A stretch of 64,000 nucleotides of DNA, taken from Cryobacterium tepidiphilum (GTDB lineage Bacteria > Actinomycetota > Actinomycetes > Actinomycetales > Microbacteriaceae). The position numbers and the translations under genes are program-made. The stretch spans positions 62,001 to 126,000 of the forward strand of contig NZ_RDSR01000006.1 of assembly GCF_003716325.1 (NCBI RefSeq), written 5' to 3'. Within the stretch, counting starts at the first letter, position 1, and each line of letters begins with the position of its first letter. Shown here piece after piece: positions 30,648 to 40,514 of the stretch. The notes beneath the pieces are model-generated. The model did not search any database. It was not told the DNA's origin and worked only from the letters and a program-made list of their open reading frames with translations.

Positions 30648-33389
30648 TCATCCTTCCTCACTGCTGCGGAGCTGGCCGGCCTGGTCGGCCCGCCGGGCGA
30701 GCCGGAGGGCGAACGCGGACGCCGCGATCACGACGACCGCGAAGCCGCCGAGCACCACGGCGAGCAGGCCGGGGTCGAGCCGGAACGCCGGCTGCACCTG
30801 GCCGTGGGTGAAGGGCCGGAGGTCCACGCCGGCCAGCACCACCAGGGGCAGCGCGCAGCCGAGGACCGTCCCGACCACGAGCGCATTGACTGCGACCGGC
30901 CCGATCTCCCACGCCACCAGCGACCCCGCCGCCCGCGGCGGAGCCCCGAGGGCGCGAAGCAGCGCGAGCAGCCGGGCCCGGGCGGGCGTTCCGAGCACAA
31001 GGGTCAGGATGACGGTGAGCGCGGTCAGCAGCCACGCCACGAGCACCGCGAGCAACAGGGCCGCCTGCAGCCCGCGCACGGCCGGGTCGGCACCGGCGGC
31101 CTGGGCGGCGTCCGCGGGTGTGTCGATGACCGCGTCGGGCCCCAGCACGCGACGGATGCCGTCGGTCGCCGCCCGCACGTCGGAATCGGCTGTGAGGTCG
31201 ACGAGGGCAAGGCCCGGTGCCGGGGCGTACCCGGTGAGGGCCTCGGCGTTCGCCCGGTCCACGAACAGCCAGTCCCGGCGGTTGGTGAGCGGGCTCACGC
31301 TGGGCGCGGTGCCGACGACGTCGAGGGTGATCCCGGCCAGTTCGAGGTGCGAGTCCGGCCCGAGGCCGGCGGCCAGGTCGGCCGACACGACCACCGGCAT
31401 ATGGTCATCCGCTGCCTGGCCGAGCCGCGCCGGAACGTTGAGGGCGGCCGGCACGCCCCCTTGCACGGCCGCCAGGTCGGCCACCGGCGCCGACAGCACC
31501 GCGGCGGGCTCGCGGCCGCCGTCGATGGTGAGCGTGGTGCCGACCTCGTCGACGGGGGCGACGGAGGCGACGCCGGGCAGGTCGCCCACGGCCGCCAGCT
31601 GCTCGGCCGACAAGTAGGGGGCGCTGATGCGCACGTCGGCGCCCGTGGCCGCGCGGGCGGCGGCATCCACGCCCGCGTTCACGGTGGCCAGCACGCCGAC
31701 GGAGAAGACGGCGACCGACACCCCGACGACCATGGCCAGCACGGGCGCGAATCCGGCGAGCGGATCGCGCACGGCACGCACCGCCCCGAGAAAGCCGACG
31801 AGGCCCCGGCCCGCCTTCATGCGGGTGATGAGCAGCTGCAGCGGGATCGGGTACAGGCGCAGCACGAGCACGCAGGCGGCGAGGGAGAGCAGCAACGGCG
31901 CGGCTGCGAGGAGCGGGTCGACCCCGAGGTGGGCGGTGGCCGTCGTCAACCCGCGCTGGGTGAGGAGCAGCACCGAGGCCGCCGCGAGTCCGACGATGAG
32001 GACTTCGAGAATGACCCGGTGCCGGTTCCGTTGCAGGTCGGTGCGCCGCCGTCGGCCGTCGCGGGGAAGACTTCCGGCCAGCAGCGCCACCGGCACCAGC
32101 CCGACCAGCGCCGGCAGCAGCAGGCCGGCGAGGCTCGGCGGGCCGGGAACCAGCAGGGCCGCGACGAGCGTGCCTGCGGCGGCGGCCGGAAGCCCGACGA
32201 CGGCTCCCTCGGCGGCGAGAACCGCACGCAGCTGCCCGGGACTCGCGCCGCGAGCCGCCGCGAGCCGCAGTGCGGTCGTTCGCCGGTCGACGATGAGGCG
32301 CGCGCCGAGGAGCAGGGCGCCGAGCGCCACGCCGATGGGTCCGGCCGCGGTCATCGCGAGCACCGCGCTCGTGGCTGCGGTGCGCACGGCGACCTCCTGC
32401 ACGACGCGCCCCAGCTTGCTCGCGAATGCGACCGACGAGACCGGGGGAAAGGAGCCGCCGACGGAAGCGGCGTCAGCAGCCCCGATGGCGTGCGGCAGGC
32501 GCGTGAACGCTCGCAGTCCCTCGGCGAACGCCGGCGCGCCGGCCGCCGTCATCCGTTCGGGGAGCACCGGGTACCAGACCTGCGTCTTTGCGTACATCGC
32601 GAACGGCTGCAGTTTCGGCCACGATGCCGGGTCGGCGTAGGCGAGACCGAAGACCACCGGCTCCATGCCGGCGCTCAGCACCGTGGGATGCAGGGAGGAC
32701 GCCACCTGCTCCCAGTAGTCGGCGTCCGGGTCGGTCGCCTCGAAGATGCCGCGGAGCGCCACGAGCTGGCGGGAACCGCCCGGAAGCGTCAGCATCCGCT
32801 CGTCGCCGACGGCCAGCTGCATCCGCTCGGCCGACGCCCGCGACAGCAGGATGCCGATGGGCGCGTCGGAGGGCAGGTCGCCGGTGATGGCGCCCGGGGC
32901 AGGCCCCTCGACGATCGTGACCCGTTCGGCGAGGTGCGGGTCGAAGGCGAGCGACAGCTGGGTGTGCGGGGCTCCGATCGGCGCCACCGGGAGCGCGGGT
33001 GCCGGATCGACGGTGACCACGTACTGCGCCGGCCCGGTGACGCGCCGGAGCGCGGCGGGCATGTCGGCGCGAACGGATGCGAGGCCCGCCTCGTGCCGGC
33101 CCCACACCGCCTCGAGGGGCCCGGGCAGGGCGCTCGCCTCGGGGGTGCCGGGCCCGGGCGCGGGGAGTCCGCGGGCGGTGACGGTGAGGTTGCGTTCACC
33201 CGGGGCGGTGCCGGCGACGGCCGCGCGCAGGCTGTCGGTGAAGAGAGCGGCGACGGCCCGTGGCGCCCCACTGGCCAGGAGCGCGATCGCGAACACGATG
33301 ACGGCGACGGTGAGCGTCGTGCCGACGCCGGTCGCGGCCTGGCGGGCGACGAGGCCGGGGAGGCTGCGGCGGGAGGACCTCACGCTCAT
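30648..33389 (-). CDS. Large FtsX-type ABC permease (second)
   Basis: A 913-residue permease with one N-terminal membrane helix (about residues 20-42), a large extracytoplasmic domain, three or four central helices (around residues 325-450), several more helices and a second external domain, and a C-terminal block of helices, which matches a duplicated FtsX/MacB arrangement. The start MSVRSSRRSLPGL overlaps the previous permease's stop as ATGA. A longer in-phase frame upstream is the shadow of that gene. The cargo is unknown; lipids, peptides or cell-wall factors are usual for the class. Confidence 0.82.
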   Translation of the reverse strand: MSVRSSRRSLPGLVARQAATGVGTTLTVAVIVFAIALLASGAPRAVAALFTDSLRAAVAGTAPGERNLTVTARGLPAPGPGTPEASALPGPLEAVWGRHEAGLASVRADMPAALRRVTGPAQYVVTVDPAPALPVAPIGAPHTQLSLAFDPHLAERVTIVEGPAPGAITGDLPSDAPIGILLSRASAERMQLAVGDERMLTLPGGSRQLVALRGIFEATDPDADYWEQVASSLHPTVLSAGMEPVVFGLAYADPASWPKLQPFAMYAKTQVWYPVLPERMTAAGAPAFAEGLRAFTRLPHAIGAADAASVGGSFPPVSSVAFASKLGRVVQEVAVRTAATSAVLAMTAAGPIGVALGALLLGARLIVDRRTTALRLAAARGASPGQLRAVLAAEGAVVGLPAAAAGTLVAALLVPGPPSLAGLLLPALVGLVPVALLAGSLPRDGRRRRTDLQRNRHRVILEVLIVGLAAASVLLLTQRGLTTATAHLGVDPLLAAAPLLLSLAACVLVLRLYPIPLQLLITRMKAGRGLVGFLGAVRAVRDPLAGFAPVLAMVVGVSVAVFSVGVLATVNAGVDAAARAATGADVRISAPYLSAEQLAAVGDLPGVASVAPVDEVGTTLTIDGGREPAAVLSAPVADLAAVQGGVPAALNVPARLGQAADDHMPVVVSADLAAGLGPDSHLELAGITLDVVGTAPSVSPLTNRRDWLFVDRANAEALTGYAPAPGLALVDLTADSDVRAATDGIRRVLGPDAVIDTPADAAQAAGADPAVRGLQAALLLAVLVAWLLTALTVILTLVLGTPARARLLALLRALGAPPRAAGSLVAWEIGPVAVNALVVGTVLGCALPLVVLAGVDLRPFTHGQVQPAFRLDPGLLAVVLGGFAVVVIAASAFALRLARRADQAGQLRSSEEG

Positions 33390-36385
33390 CGGGTCTCCTC
33401 CCGCCAGGCGGTGTCGGCGGCCTGCCGGCGGATGCGGGCGGCGTAGCCGAGCCCGGCGGCGGCCAGGAGGACCGCCAGGGCGCCCAGGCTCGCGCCCCAC
33501 GCCGGCCACGCGACGAGCAGGGGAACGGGGATCGCGGCGCCCGGATCGCCGACGGCGGTGCGCGCGAGGTCGGGCACGGTGAGCAGGGTGACGACGGCAC
33601 CGGCGGCGCCGCCGAGCACGAACGCGCCGGCGACGACCACCCCGAGTTCGGCCAGGCGCGACCGCACCTGCGCCCCGGCGGTCAGGCCCAGGGTGCGGAG
33701 CAGGACCACCTCTCCGCGCCTCGAGTCGGCGAGCGAGACGGTCGTCGAGACCACGGCGACGACAGCGAGCACGAGGATGCCGGCCACTCCCCACCAGAGC
33801 GCCGTGACGACGGGGGCCAGGAGCGCACGCGTCGAACCGGTGTCGGCGGTCGACACCGCGGCGGCGACGTGGGGGAGGAGCGCCGCCTCCCCGGCGACGT
33901 CGGCGGGAGCGTCGGTGCTCAGCCAGATGTCGGCGGCCGGCGGCGGGATGTCGCCGGCGCGCAGGAGGTGGTCGTCGAGCATCCGCAGGTCGGCGAGGAT
34001 GGCATCGTCGTCGACGGTTCCGGGCAGGTACGGGGCGGTTCCGGCGACGACCGCGTCGACCGTCGCGCCACTCCCCGGCAGGAGGAAGGACAGTGTCGCG
34101 CCCGGCTGCGCGCCCAGCCGCCGGGCGAGCTCATCGGTCAGCACGACGGGAAGCGGTTCGGCTTCGCCCGCGCCCGTCATGACCCGCCCGGTGGGATGGT
34201 TCCACGTGGCCGTGGCGGTGTGGAGAGCGGCTGGACCGACTTTCGCGGTGCGGAAGTGAACCTGCACGGGGGCGGAGGTGCCGACATCCGCTCGCGTCGC
34301 CTCGAAAGCGAGCAGCCGCCACGGGGCGCGGCCGGTGGGAAGCATCGTGCTGAGCTCCACGGGCGCGCCGGAATCGAGGGCGACGCGGCCAAGCGGGAGG
34401 CGGGTGAGCGCCCCATCGGCGTCGACGACCCAGCTGAAGACGTCCACGCGTGCGCCGGGTCCCGCTCCCGCCACGGGGTCGACCGTGAGGGTCGTGCTGA
34501 GCCGGGTGCCGGCGAGCTCACTGCCCACGCTCGCCGGCATGAGCCGCCCCGCAACGGATGCGTCGCGGAGCGCCGGTGGGAGGGCGGGCGCGATCGACGC
34601 CAGCGCATCGCTGCGCAGTGCGAGCACGGAGACGGCGTCGGTGGCGATGCGGCCCGGCGCGGCGAGCACGGGAAGAGCGGCGTCGACCTGCGGCAGCGAG
34701 GCGTAGGGAACCGCGGTGACGAGCGTGCCCGGGCCCCCGGCCGTGCGGTCCGCGTCTAGCTGCACCCGCACGTCGCTGCCGTTCCGGGTGAGGCCGGCAC
34801 CCTGGTCGAGCGCCGCCCAGGTGGCGGTGAAGCCCGCGGCCACGGTGGCGGCGCCTGCGGCGAGGGTGACGAGGAGCAGGGCGACGGCGAAGACACCCGG
34901 GCGCCGTGCCACTTGCCGGGCGGGGAGCACCACGGCAAGGCCGCGGCTGCGGGTCGTCACGGACTGCAGGCTCCGCAGCAGCGGGCCGAAGCACAGCAGG
35001 CCGACCAGCGCGAGCGCCACGAGGCACAGTGCGGGGGCCAGCGCCGCGAGCGGGTCGAGGTGCACGGATCCGTCGGGGCCGGCCGTGAGCGGCGACCGGT
35101 AGAGCAGGAACTGCCGGAGCGACAGCGCGGCGGCTCCCGCGACGAGCAGCGTCATGCCGGCGGTTGCAGCGGCGCGGGCCCGGCCGGACTCGGTGCCGCG
35201 GGTCACCCGCACCGCACCGCGGATTCCACGCCAGGCCACGACAGCGGCGGTGGCCACCGCGCCCGTTGCGACTCCGGCGGCGATCGGGAGTACCGAGGGC
35301 GACGCTGTGACGCCCGCCGCGCCGAGGGCGAGTGCAGCGGCCAGCGACCCGATGGCGGCGGCCGGCACGGCCACGAGGGCGGCTTCGCCCGTGTGGAACG
35401 CGGCGAGCGCGGCAACGGATGCACCACGCGCGGCGCGCAGGGACGTCTCGCTGCGGCGCGCCGAGGCGACCAGTCCCGCAAGCCTGCCCAGCGTGATCAG
35501 GGCGAGCAGCACGACCAGCAGGGCAGGGATGGCCGCGATCGCCCGGGCGATGACGAGCCCATGCTGCACCCGGGCAAGCGTCTGGTCGAGGTCGCCGGTC
35601 ACGCTCACGGCGTCGACGCCGGGGACGCCGGTCTCCTGCAGGCCGCCGATCGCTTTGGCCAGGACGGGGAGAGCGTCGGGCGTGATCGCGGCGGAGGGCG
35701 TGAGCGTCCAGCGGGCCGTCGGGGCGCCGAGCACGGAGCTCAGTTGGTGCGGCCAGGCGCCGCCGACGAGGAGGGGACCGACCGCGTCGTGATCGAACCC
35801 GGTCGCCGCCGCCGGGTCTCCGAACCAGGAAGCCGCGCTGGGGTCGGTGGGCCGCCAGGTGGCGGTGATGCGGAAACGGGCGGTCTTCCCTGGCCAGCCG
35901 GCGCCGATTGTGTCGCCGACCGCGACGCCGAGGGCATCCGCTGCGTCGGCCTGCAGGGCAGCCGGCACGGGGGCGCCGGTGCCGGAATCGGAGCCGATGA
36001 GCGGCTCCGGCCAGCTGCCGTCCACGAGGGTCGCGTGCTCCGCCAGGCCCGGGTCGGCGCCGACGATGACGGCGGCGGGTTGGGATTCTGCGGGCGCGAG
36101 GAGGGGGATTGGGCGGCTGCGCGTGCTGGGGAGGAGCGCCGCGCGGGTGCAGGCCAGGCCGGCCTCGAGAGCCGCGCCGACGGCATCCGTTGTCGCCTGG
36201 TCGGCCGACCGCAGCTGCACCTGCATCGCCCGGTCGCGCGCGGGGGCCGAGGCGATGATCGCGCGCGTTCCGGTGGTGGCGGCATCGTCCAGGAATCCCG
36301 TCATGCCCACGAGCAGGAATGTCGTGAGGACGACGACCGCCGCCAAAGCGCCGAGAAGCCCTCGCCGCTCCCCGATGCGCTTCAG
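33386..36385 (-). CDS. Large FtsX-type ABC permease (first), start codon unclear
   Basis: About 1000 residues with the same layout as its downstream partner: an N-terminal helix (GALAAVVVLTTFLLVGM), an external domain, a central helix cluster (IPALLVVLLALITLGRLAGL), a second external domain and C-terminal helices. The C-terminus ends four bases into the next gene. No ATG, GTG or TTG lies at a good place: CTG at 36385 gives the most natural N-terminus, TTG at 36346 would start inside the helix, and a GTG at 36502 would overlap the upstream gene by 94 bases with an Arg-rich tail. Confidence 0.78.
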   Translation of the reverse strand: MKRIGERRGLLGALAAVVVLTTFLLVGMTGFLDDAATTGTRAIIASAPARDRAMQVQLRSADQATTDAVGAALEAGLACTRAALLPSTRSRPIPLLAPAESQPAAVIVGADPGLAEHATLVDGSWPEPLIGSDSGTGAPVPAALQADAADALGVAVGDTIGAGWPGKTARFRITATWRPTDPSAASWFGDPAAATGFDHDAVGPLLVGGAWPHQLSSVLGAPTARWTLTPSAAITPDALPVLAKAIGGLQETGVPGVDAVSVTGDLDQTLARVQHGLVIARAIAAIPALLVVLLALITLGRLAGLVASARRSETSLRAARGASVAALAAFHTGEAALVAVPAAAIGSLAAALALGAAGVTASPSVLPIAAGVATGAVATAAVVAWRGIRGAVRVTRGTESGRARAAATAGMTLLVAGAAALSLRQFLLYRSPLTAGPDGSVHLDPLAALAPALCLVALALVGLLCFGPLLRSLQSVTTRSRGLAVVLPARQVARRPGVFAVALLLVTLAAGAATVAAGFTATWAALDQGAGLTRNGSDVRVQLDADRTAGGPGTLVTAVPYASLPQVDAALPVLAAPGRIATDAVSVLALRSDALASIAPALPPALRDASVAGRLMPASVGSELAGTRLSTTLTVDPVAGAGPGARVDVFSWVVDADGALTRLPLGRVALDSGAPVELSTMLPTGRAPWRLLAFEATRADVGTSAPVQVHFRTAKVGPAALHTATATWNHPTGRVMTGAGEAEPLPVVLTDELARRLGAQPGATLSFLLPGSGATVDAVVAGTAPYLPGTVDDDAILADLRMLDDHLLRAGDIPPPAADIWLSTDAPADVAGEAALLPHVAAAVSTADTGSTRALLAPVVTALWWGVAGILVLAVVAVVSTTVSLADSRRGEVVLLRTLGLTAGAQVRSRLAELGVVVAGAFVLGGAAGAVVTLLTVPDLARTAVGDPGAAIPVPLLVAWPAWGASLGALAVLLAAAGLGYAARIRRQAADTAWREETR

Positions 36386-36408
36386 GTTCGGGGACGGCCT
36401 GCGGCGGG

Positions 36409-36768
36409 CTAGGCCGGGAATTCCTTGCGCCCCGCGATAACGCCGCTGGCCGTGGCGACCACCGCGAACACGACGGCCACGATGGGGTGGCCGAGGTCCC
36501 ACCAGGCGAGGGCGGCGGCCCCCATGATGAAGATCTCGATGACGGCCTTGCCGAAGGGGTCCATGGCGAACACGGCCCGTGGTGAGCGGAACAGCGCCCA
36601 GAGCAGGATGGCGAGTGCCGGGGCTCCGATGCCGATGAGTACGCCGGGCCAGGGCAGCGGCCAGGCAGCGAAGCCCCAGATGCCGAGGCTCACGAAGGTG
36701 AAGAGTTCCAGCAGGAACCGGAGGACGTCGTTGGGTCCGAGCGAAATCTGTGTGCGCGTGTCTGTCAC
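36409..36768 (-). CDS. YrdB family (DUF2568) membrane protein
   Basis: A 119-residue protein with four hydrophobic helices. The family-like opening VLRFLLELFTFVSLGIWGF and the later DPFGKAVIEIFIMGAAALAW match DUF2568/YrdB. Function unknown. The GTG start lies 6 bases after TAGGAT. It is the first gene of the minus-strand operon; 23 bases separate it from the CTG proposed for the first permease. Confidence 0.75.
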   Translation of the reverse strand: MTDTRTQISLGPNDVLRFLLELFTFVSLGIWGFAAWPLPWPGVLIGIGAPALAILLWALFRSPRAVFAMDPFGKAVIEIFIMGAAALAWWDLGHPIVAVVFAVVATASGVIAGRKEFPA

Positions 36769-36774
36769 CCCGCC

Positions 36775-36780
36775 ATCCTA
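36775..36780 (-). promoter_or_regulatory. -10 element of the permease operon, leaderless
   Basis: TAGGAT on the minus strand, then 6 bases (GGCGGG) and GTG of the YrdB gene. This is the only promoter-like site seen for the five-gene operon down to 29013. Confidence 0.55.
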
Positions 36781-36841
36781 GTGAGCGGATGCGGCGGGGC
36801 CGGTCGAGCGCTCACCGGGCCGATGCCAGCTGAAATGCGAG

Positions 36842-36859
36842 TGATGTAATCTTACATCA
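36842..36859 (+). promoter_or_regulatory. Operator overlapping the second toxin-antitoxin promoter
   Basis: TGATGTAA-tc-TTACATCA is a perfect 8-bp inverted repeat. It covers TAATCT (36847-36852), which lies 6 bases before the antitoxin ATG, so a bound dimer would block the -10 of a leaderless promoter. The antitoxin itself is the likely ligand. Confidence 0.75.
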
Positions 36860-37116
36860 TGCTTCGGACGCAGATTTCGTTGACCTCAGAGGAGCGGCGA
36901 CTGCTCGACGTGGAGTCGGCGCGAACCGGACGATCGATCTCCGCGCTCATCCGGGACGCTGTCTCCCAGGTGTACGGTTCGCGGCGAGAGGCCGACGACG
37001 ACCTGCGGGCGATCGACGCCGCGCTCGGAGCCTGGGGCGAGCGCGACGTCGACGGCGAGGGCTATGTCGAGCGCCTTCGGCCCGGCACGCGGCTGGACGA
37101 AGCAGGCGCGCGGTGA
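36859..37116 (+). CDS. vapB: Antitoxin, ribbon-helix-helix
   Basis: An 85-residue protein. MLRTQISLTSEERRLLDVES and RTGRSISALIRDAVSQVYG form a strand-helix-helix DNA-binding domain; the acidic second half (EADDDLRAIDAALGAWGERD) should bind the toxin. The ATG follows the palindromic operator directly. The stop overlaps the toxin start as GTGA. Family assignment is by fold pattern and by the adjacent PIN toxin. Confidence 0.83.
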   Translation: MLRTQISLTSEERRLLDVESARTGRSISALIRDAVSQVYGSRREADDDLRAIDAALGAWGERDVDGEGYVERLRPGTRLDEAGAR

Positions 37117-37490
37117 CAGTCGTTGTCGACACCTCGATCCTCATCGACGTGCTCAGAGGGGAACCCGCGGCGGCCTCGGTCCTCCGGGTAGCGCGCCAGG
37201 CCGGTTCGTTGCATGCGAGCGAGGTGACCCGTCTGGAAGTGCTGGCCGGGATGCGCGCTCGGGAGGAGGACGCCACGCGAGTGCTTTTCGGGGCCTTCAC
37301 CTGGCATCCGGTCGGCGAGGAACTGGCGGAGATCGCCGGTGAACTCGGACGGCACTGGCTCCCCGGTAGTCGCGGCATCGACTCAGCCGATCTCGCCATC
37401 GCCGCGACCGCCATCGCGCTGGACGCTCAACTGCTCACCAGGAACATCAAGCACTTCCCCATGTTTCCTGACTTGTCCGCCCCGTACTGA
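37113..37490 (+). CDS. vapC: PIN-domain toxin, VapC family
   Basis: A 125-residue PIN ribonuclease with acidic active-site residues in VVVDTSILIDVLRGE, ASEVTRLEVLAGMRARE and GIDSADLAIAATAIAL, then LLTRNIKHFPMF. It starts GTG, overlapping the antitoxin by 4 bases. It is not closely similar to the toxin at 10064, so the two systems are probably independent acquisitions rather than a recent duplication. Confidence 0.87.
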   Translation: MTVVVDTSILIDVLRGEPAAASVLRVARQAGSLHASEVTRLEVLAGMRAREEDATRVLFGAFTWHPVGEELAEIAGELGRHWLPGSRGIDSADLAIAATAIALDAQLLTRNIKHFPMFPDLSAPY

Positions 37491-37589
37491 CGACGCGCGG
37501 CGCCCATTCGAAGGGGCACGGCCGCATGACGTGCGGGCTTGCACCTTCCTCGCGGTCGGCAACGTGCATTTTCCGCAACTCATGGGCGG

Positions 37590-37916
37590 GTGGAGGCGAG
37601 CATCGCGGCCGCACAGCAGGGGGACATCACCCGGCACTACCAGCTCGGGCATCCGTTCGGCGTGCCGGAATACGGGTATGCCGCGGAGGTCGGGCTCGGG
37701 CGCATCATTGCCGACCCCGGAGGCTGGGTGACCAACGAGAAGGGCGCGGTGCTGCTCGCCGCGTCCCTTCCGACCGCGCCCGCCCGCTTCGCCGAGCGGG
37801 CGGCGCGCATCACGGGCGACCTTGGGCAGGCATCCGCTGAGCTGAACCGCTCGATCGGTGAGGCCGTTGCGCTGGTCGCCGACACCCGGGCCGGCATCGC
37901 CGCCGGCACCCGCTGA
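37590..37916 (+). pseudogene. Unrecognised fragment behind the toxin gene
   Basis: About 108 codons from a GTG at 37590 with good third-position bias (ITRHYQLGHPFGVPEYGY; WVTNEKGAVLLAASLP; then an Ala-rich helix). The sequence reads like the C-terminal part of a larger protein. There is no ribosome site, and no frame leads into it from upstream. The 100 bases before it have low coding character. It may be a remnant left by a rearrangement next to the toxin-antitoxin genes, or a small real gene. Confidence 0.4.
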
Positions 37917-37997
37917 CGCGACCCGCCCGCGAAGGTGCCTTCTCCGCAAGTCACGCACGGGGGAGGAAGCGGAGGGGCGGGGCGGATGGGCCGACAG

Positions 37998-38867
37998 CTA
38001 CTGGAAGATGATGGTGCGGGCGCCGTCGAGGAGGATGCGGTTCTCGGCGAACCACTTCACCGCCTGGCTGAGCGTGCGGCTCTCCTCGTCCTGGCCGATC
38101 GCGACGAGCTCGGCGGGGTTCCGCGAGTGGTCCACGCGCACCACGTTCTGCTCGATGATCGGACCCTCGTCGAGGTCGCTCGTCACGAAATGCGCCGTCG
38201 CGCCGATGAGCTTCACGCCGCGCGCGTGCGCCTGCTTGTACGGGTTCGCGCCTTTGAAGCCGGGCAGGAACGAGTGGTGGATGTTGATCGCCCTGCCCTC
38301 GAGGCGCTCGCAGAGCTCCGGCGAGAGGATGCGCATGTAGCGGGCGAGCACGACCAGCTCGATGTCGTGCTCCTCGACCGCCTCGATGACCCGGGCCTCG
38401 AACGCGGCCTTGCTCGCGGCATCCGTGATGGGATACGACTCGAACGGCACCCCGTAGAAGCCGACGAGGTCGCGCAGCGAACTGTGGTTGCTGAGCACCA
38501 GGGGGATCTCGACCGGCAGCGCTCCGGCATGCTGGCGGAAGAGCAGGTCGTTGACGCAGTGCCCGGCGCTGGAAGCGAGAACCAGCGTGCGCACCGGGCG
38601 GCCGACCACGTCGATGGTGGCGTGCATGTCGTAGCACGCGATCACGGGCGCGAGGGCGGCCTCGAGTTCGGCGCGGTCCGCCGGCGACTCGACCTGCAGC
38701 CGGATGAAGAACCGACCGGTGTCGGCGCTGGAGAACTGCTGGCTCTCGGTGATGTTCCCGCGGGCGGCCACGATCGCCCCGCTGACGGCGTGCACGATTC
38801 CCGGCTGGTCGGGGCAGACGAGGGAGATGACCCAGTGGTGGTGCGGCACCGCGGCAAGACTGTTCAT
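37998..38867 (-). CDS. purU: Formyltetrahydrofolate deformylase
   Basis: A 289-residue enzyme that hydrolyses 10-formyl-THF to THF and formate, balancing one-carbon pools. The N-terminal ACT domain (ISLVCPDQPGIVHAVSGAI) is followed by a formyltransferase-like catalytic domain with NINHSFLP-type sequence INIHHSFLPGFKGANPY (catalytic His) and ATAHFVTSDLDEGPII (catalytic Asp). The ATG lies 6 bases after TAATCT. It stands with purN, purH, glyA and folD as part of the window's folate theme. Confidence 0.95.
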   Translation of the reverse strand: MNSLAAVPHHHWVISLVCPDQPGIVHAVSGAIVAARGNITESQQFSSADTGRFFIRLQVESPADRAELEAALAPVIACYDMHATIDVVGRPVRTLVLASSAGHCVNDLLFRQHAGALPVEIPLVLSNHSSLRDLVGFYGVPFESYPITDAASKAAFEARVIEAVEEHDIELVVLARYMRILSPELCERLEGRAINIHHSFLPGFKGANPYKQAHARGVKLIGATAHFVTSDLDEGPIIEQNVVRVDHSRNPAELVAIGQDEESRTLSQAVKWFAENRILLDGARTIIFQ

Positions 38868-38873
38868 CCGTTC

Positions 38874-38879
38874 AGATTA
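38874..38879 (-). promoter_or_regulatory. purU: -10 element of purU, leaderless
   Basis: TAATCT on the minus strand, 6 bases (GAACGG), then ATG. Confidence 0.55.
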
Positions 38880-38964
38880 CAAGCCCACCCGGATGCCCAT
38901 CGGCAGCGTTCCGCCCACGCCCATAATGGAACGAACGGATACGCGTCGAAACCGAGGAGTGCAC

Positions 38965-39942
<978 letters not shown>

Positions 39943-39949
39943 GCGGGCG

Positions 39950-40369
39950 TCAGTAGACGGGGTAGCTCGGGTAGGCGTATCCGGGCGTCCAGTACGGCAC
40001 GAAGCCGTAGTAGCCGTAGACGCTGCCGTAGTAGTCGGCGTCGTCCGGCACGTCGATGAGCTCGGGGTCGTAGCCCGGCGCGCCGGCGACGTGCTCGCGC
40101 GTCTGGTCGATGTGCACCGCGTCATCGGTGATGCGCGTGATGGCGTCGACGGGAATGAACGTCTTGTCCTTGCCGATGCCGAGGAAACCGCCCGAGGCGA
40201 CGACGAGGAAACGCACCTTATTCTCGCTGGGGTCGAGGAGGAGGTCGTCGACCTTCCCGATGTCCTCGCCCGCGCTGTCTTTCATGGTGCGGCCGCGGAT
40301 GTCTTCACTCGCGTGCGCGATGGCCTCGTCGCTGTCGCTGAGCTTGATGAGCTTGCTGGTGTCTGCCAT
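39950..40369 (-). CDS. PRC-barrel domain protein
   Basis: A 139-residue protein. The PRC-barrel (about residues 20-95) shows DIRGRTMKDSAGEDIGKVDD and FLGIGKDKTFIPVDAI. The C-terminal 40 residues are very rich in Tyr, Pro and Gly (YGSVYGYYGFVPYW), which resembles stress-type PRC proteins that may bind surfaces or self-associate. GGAGG lies 9 bases before the ATG. It is convergent with the reductase, with only 7 bases between them. Confidence 0.85.
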   Translation of the reverse strand: MADTSKLIKLSDSDEAIAHASEDIRGRTMKDSAGEDIGKVDDLLLDPSENKVRFLVVASGGFLGIGKDKTFIPVDAITRITDDAVHIDQTREHVAGAPGYDPELIDVPDDADYYGSVYGYYGFVPYWTPGYAYPSYPVY

Positions 40370-40514
40370 GTCTTCGTACCTCCGGTGACGGATCGTTTCT
40401 CACATTTCGACTGTCATTCGACGCTATACCCGGCCTCTGCGGGCGTGGTCGGGGATGGAGGACCTTGCCAGCTGGCGCGGCGCGCGTGTCAGCGGGCCCG
40501 ATGAGTGGGCCCGA

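Noticed and set aside
30576..33446. A very long open frame (over 950 codons) on the plus strand
   Set aside because: It is antisense to the second FtsX permease. High GC makes long antisense frames common, its product is a low-complexity Arg/Gly/His-rich chain, and no start signal is present.
36842..37490. The two toxin-antitoxin pairs as a recent duplication
   Set aside because: The toxins and antitoxins differ throughout apart from fold-level motifs, and the operators are unrelated.
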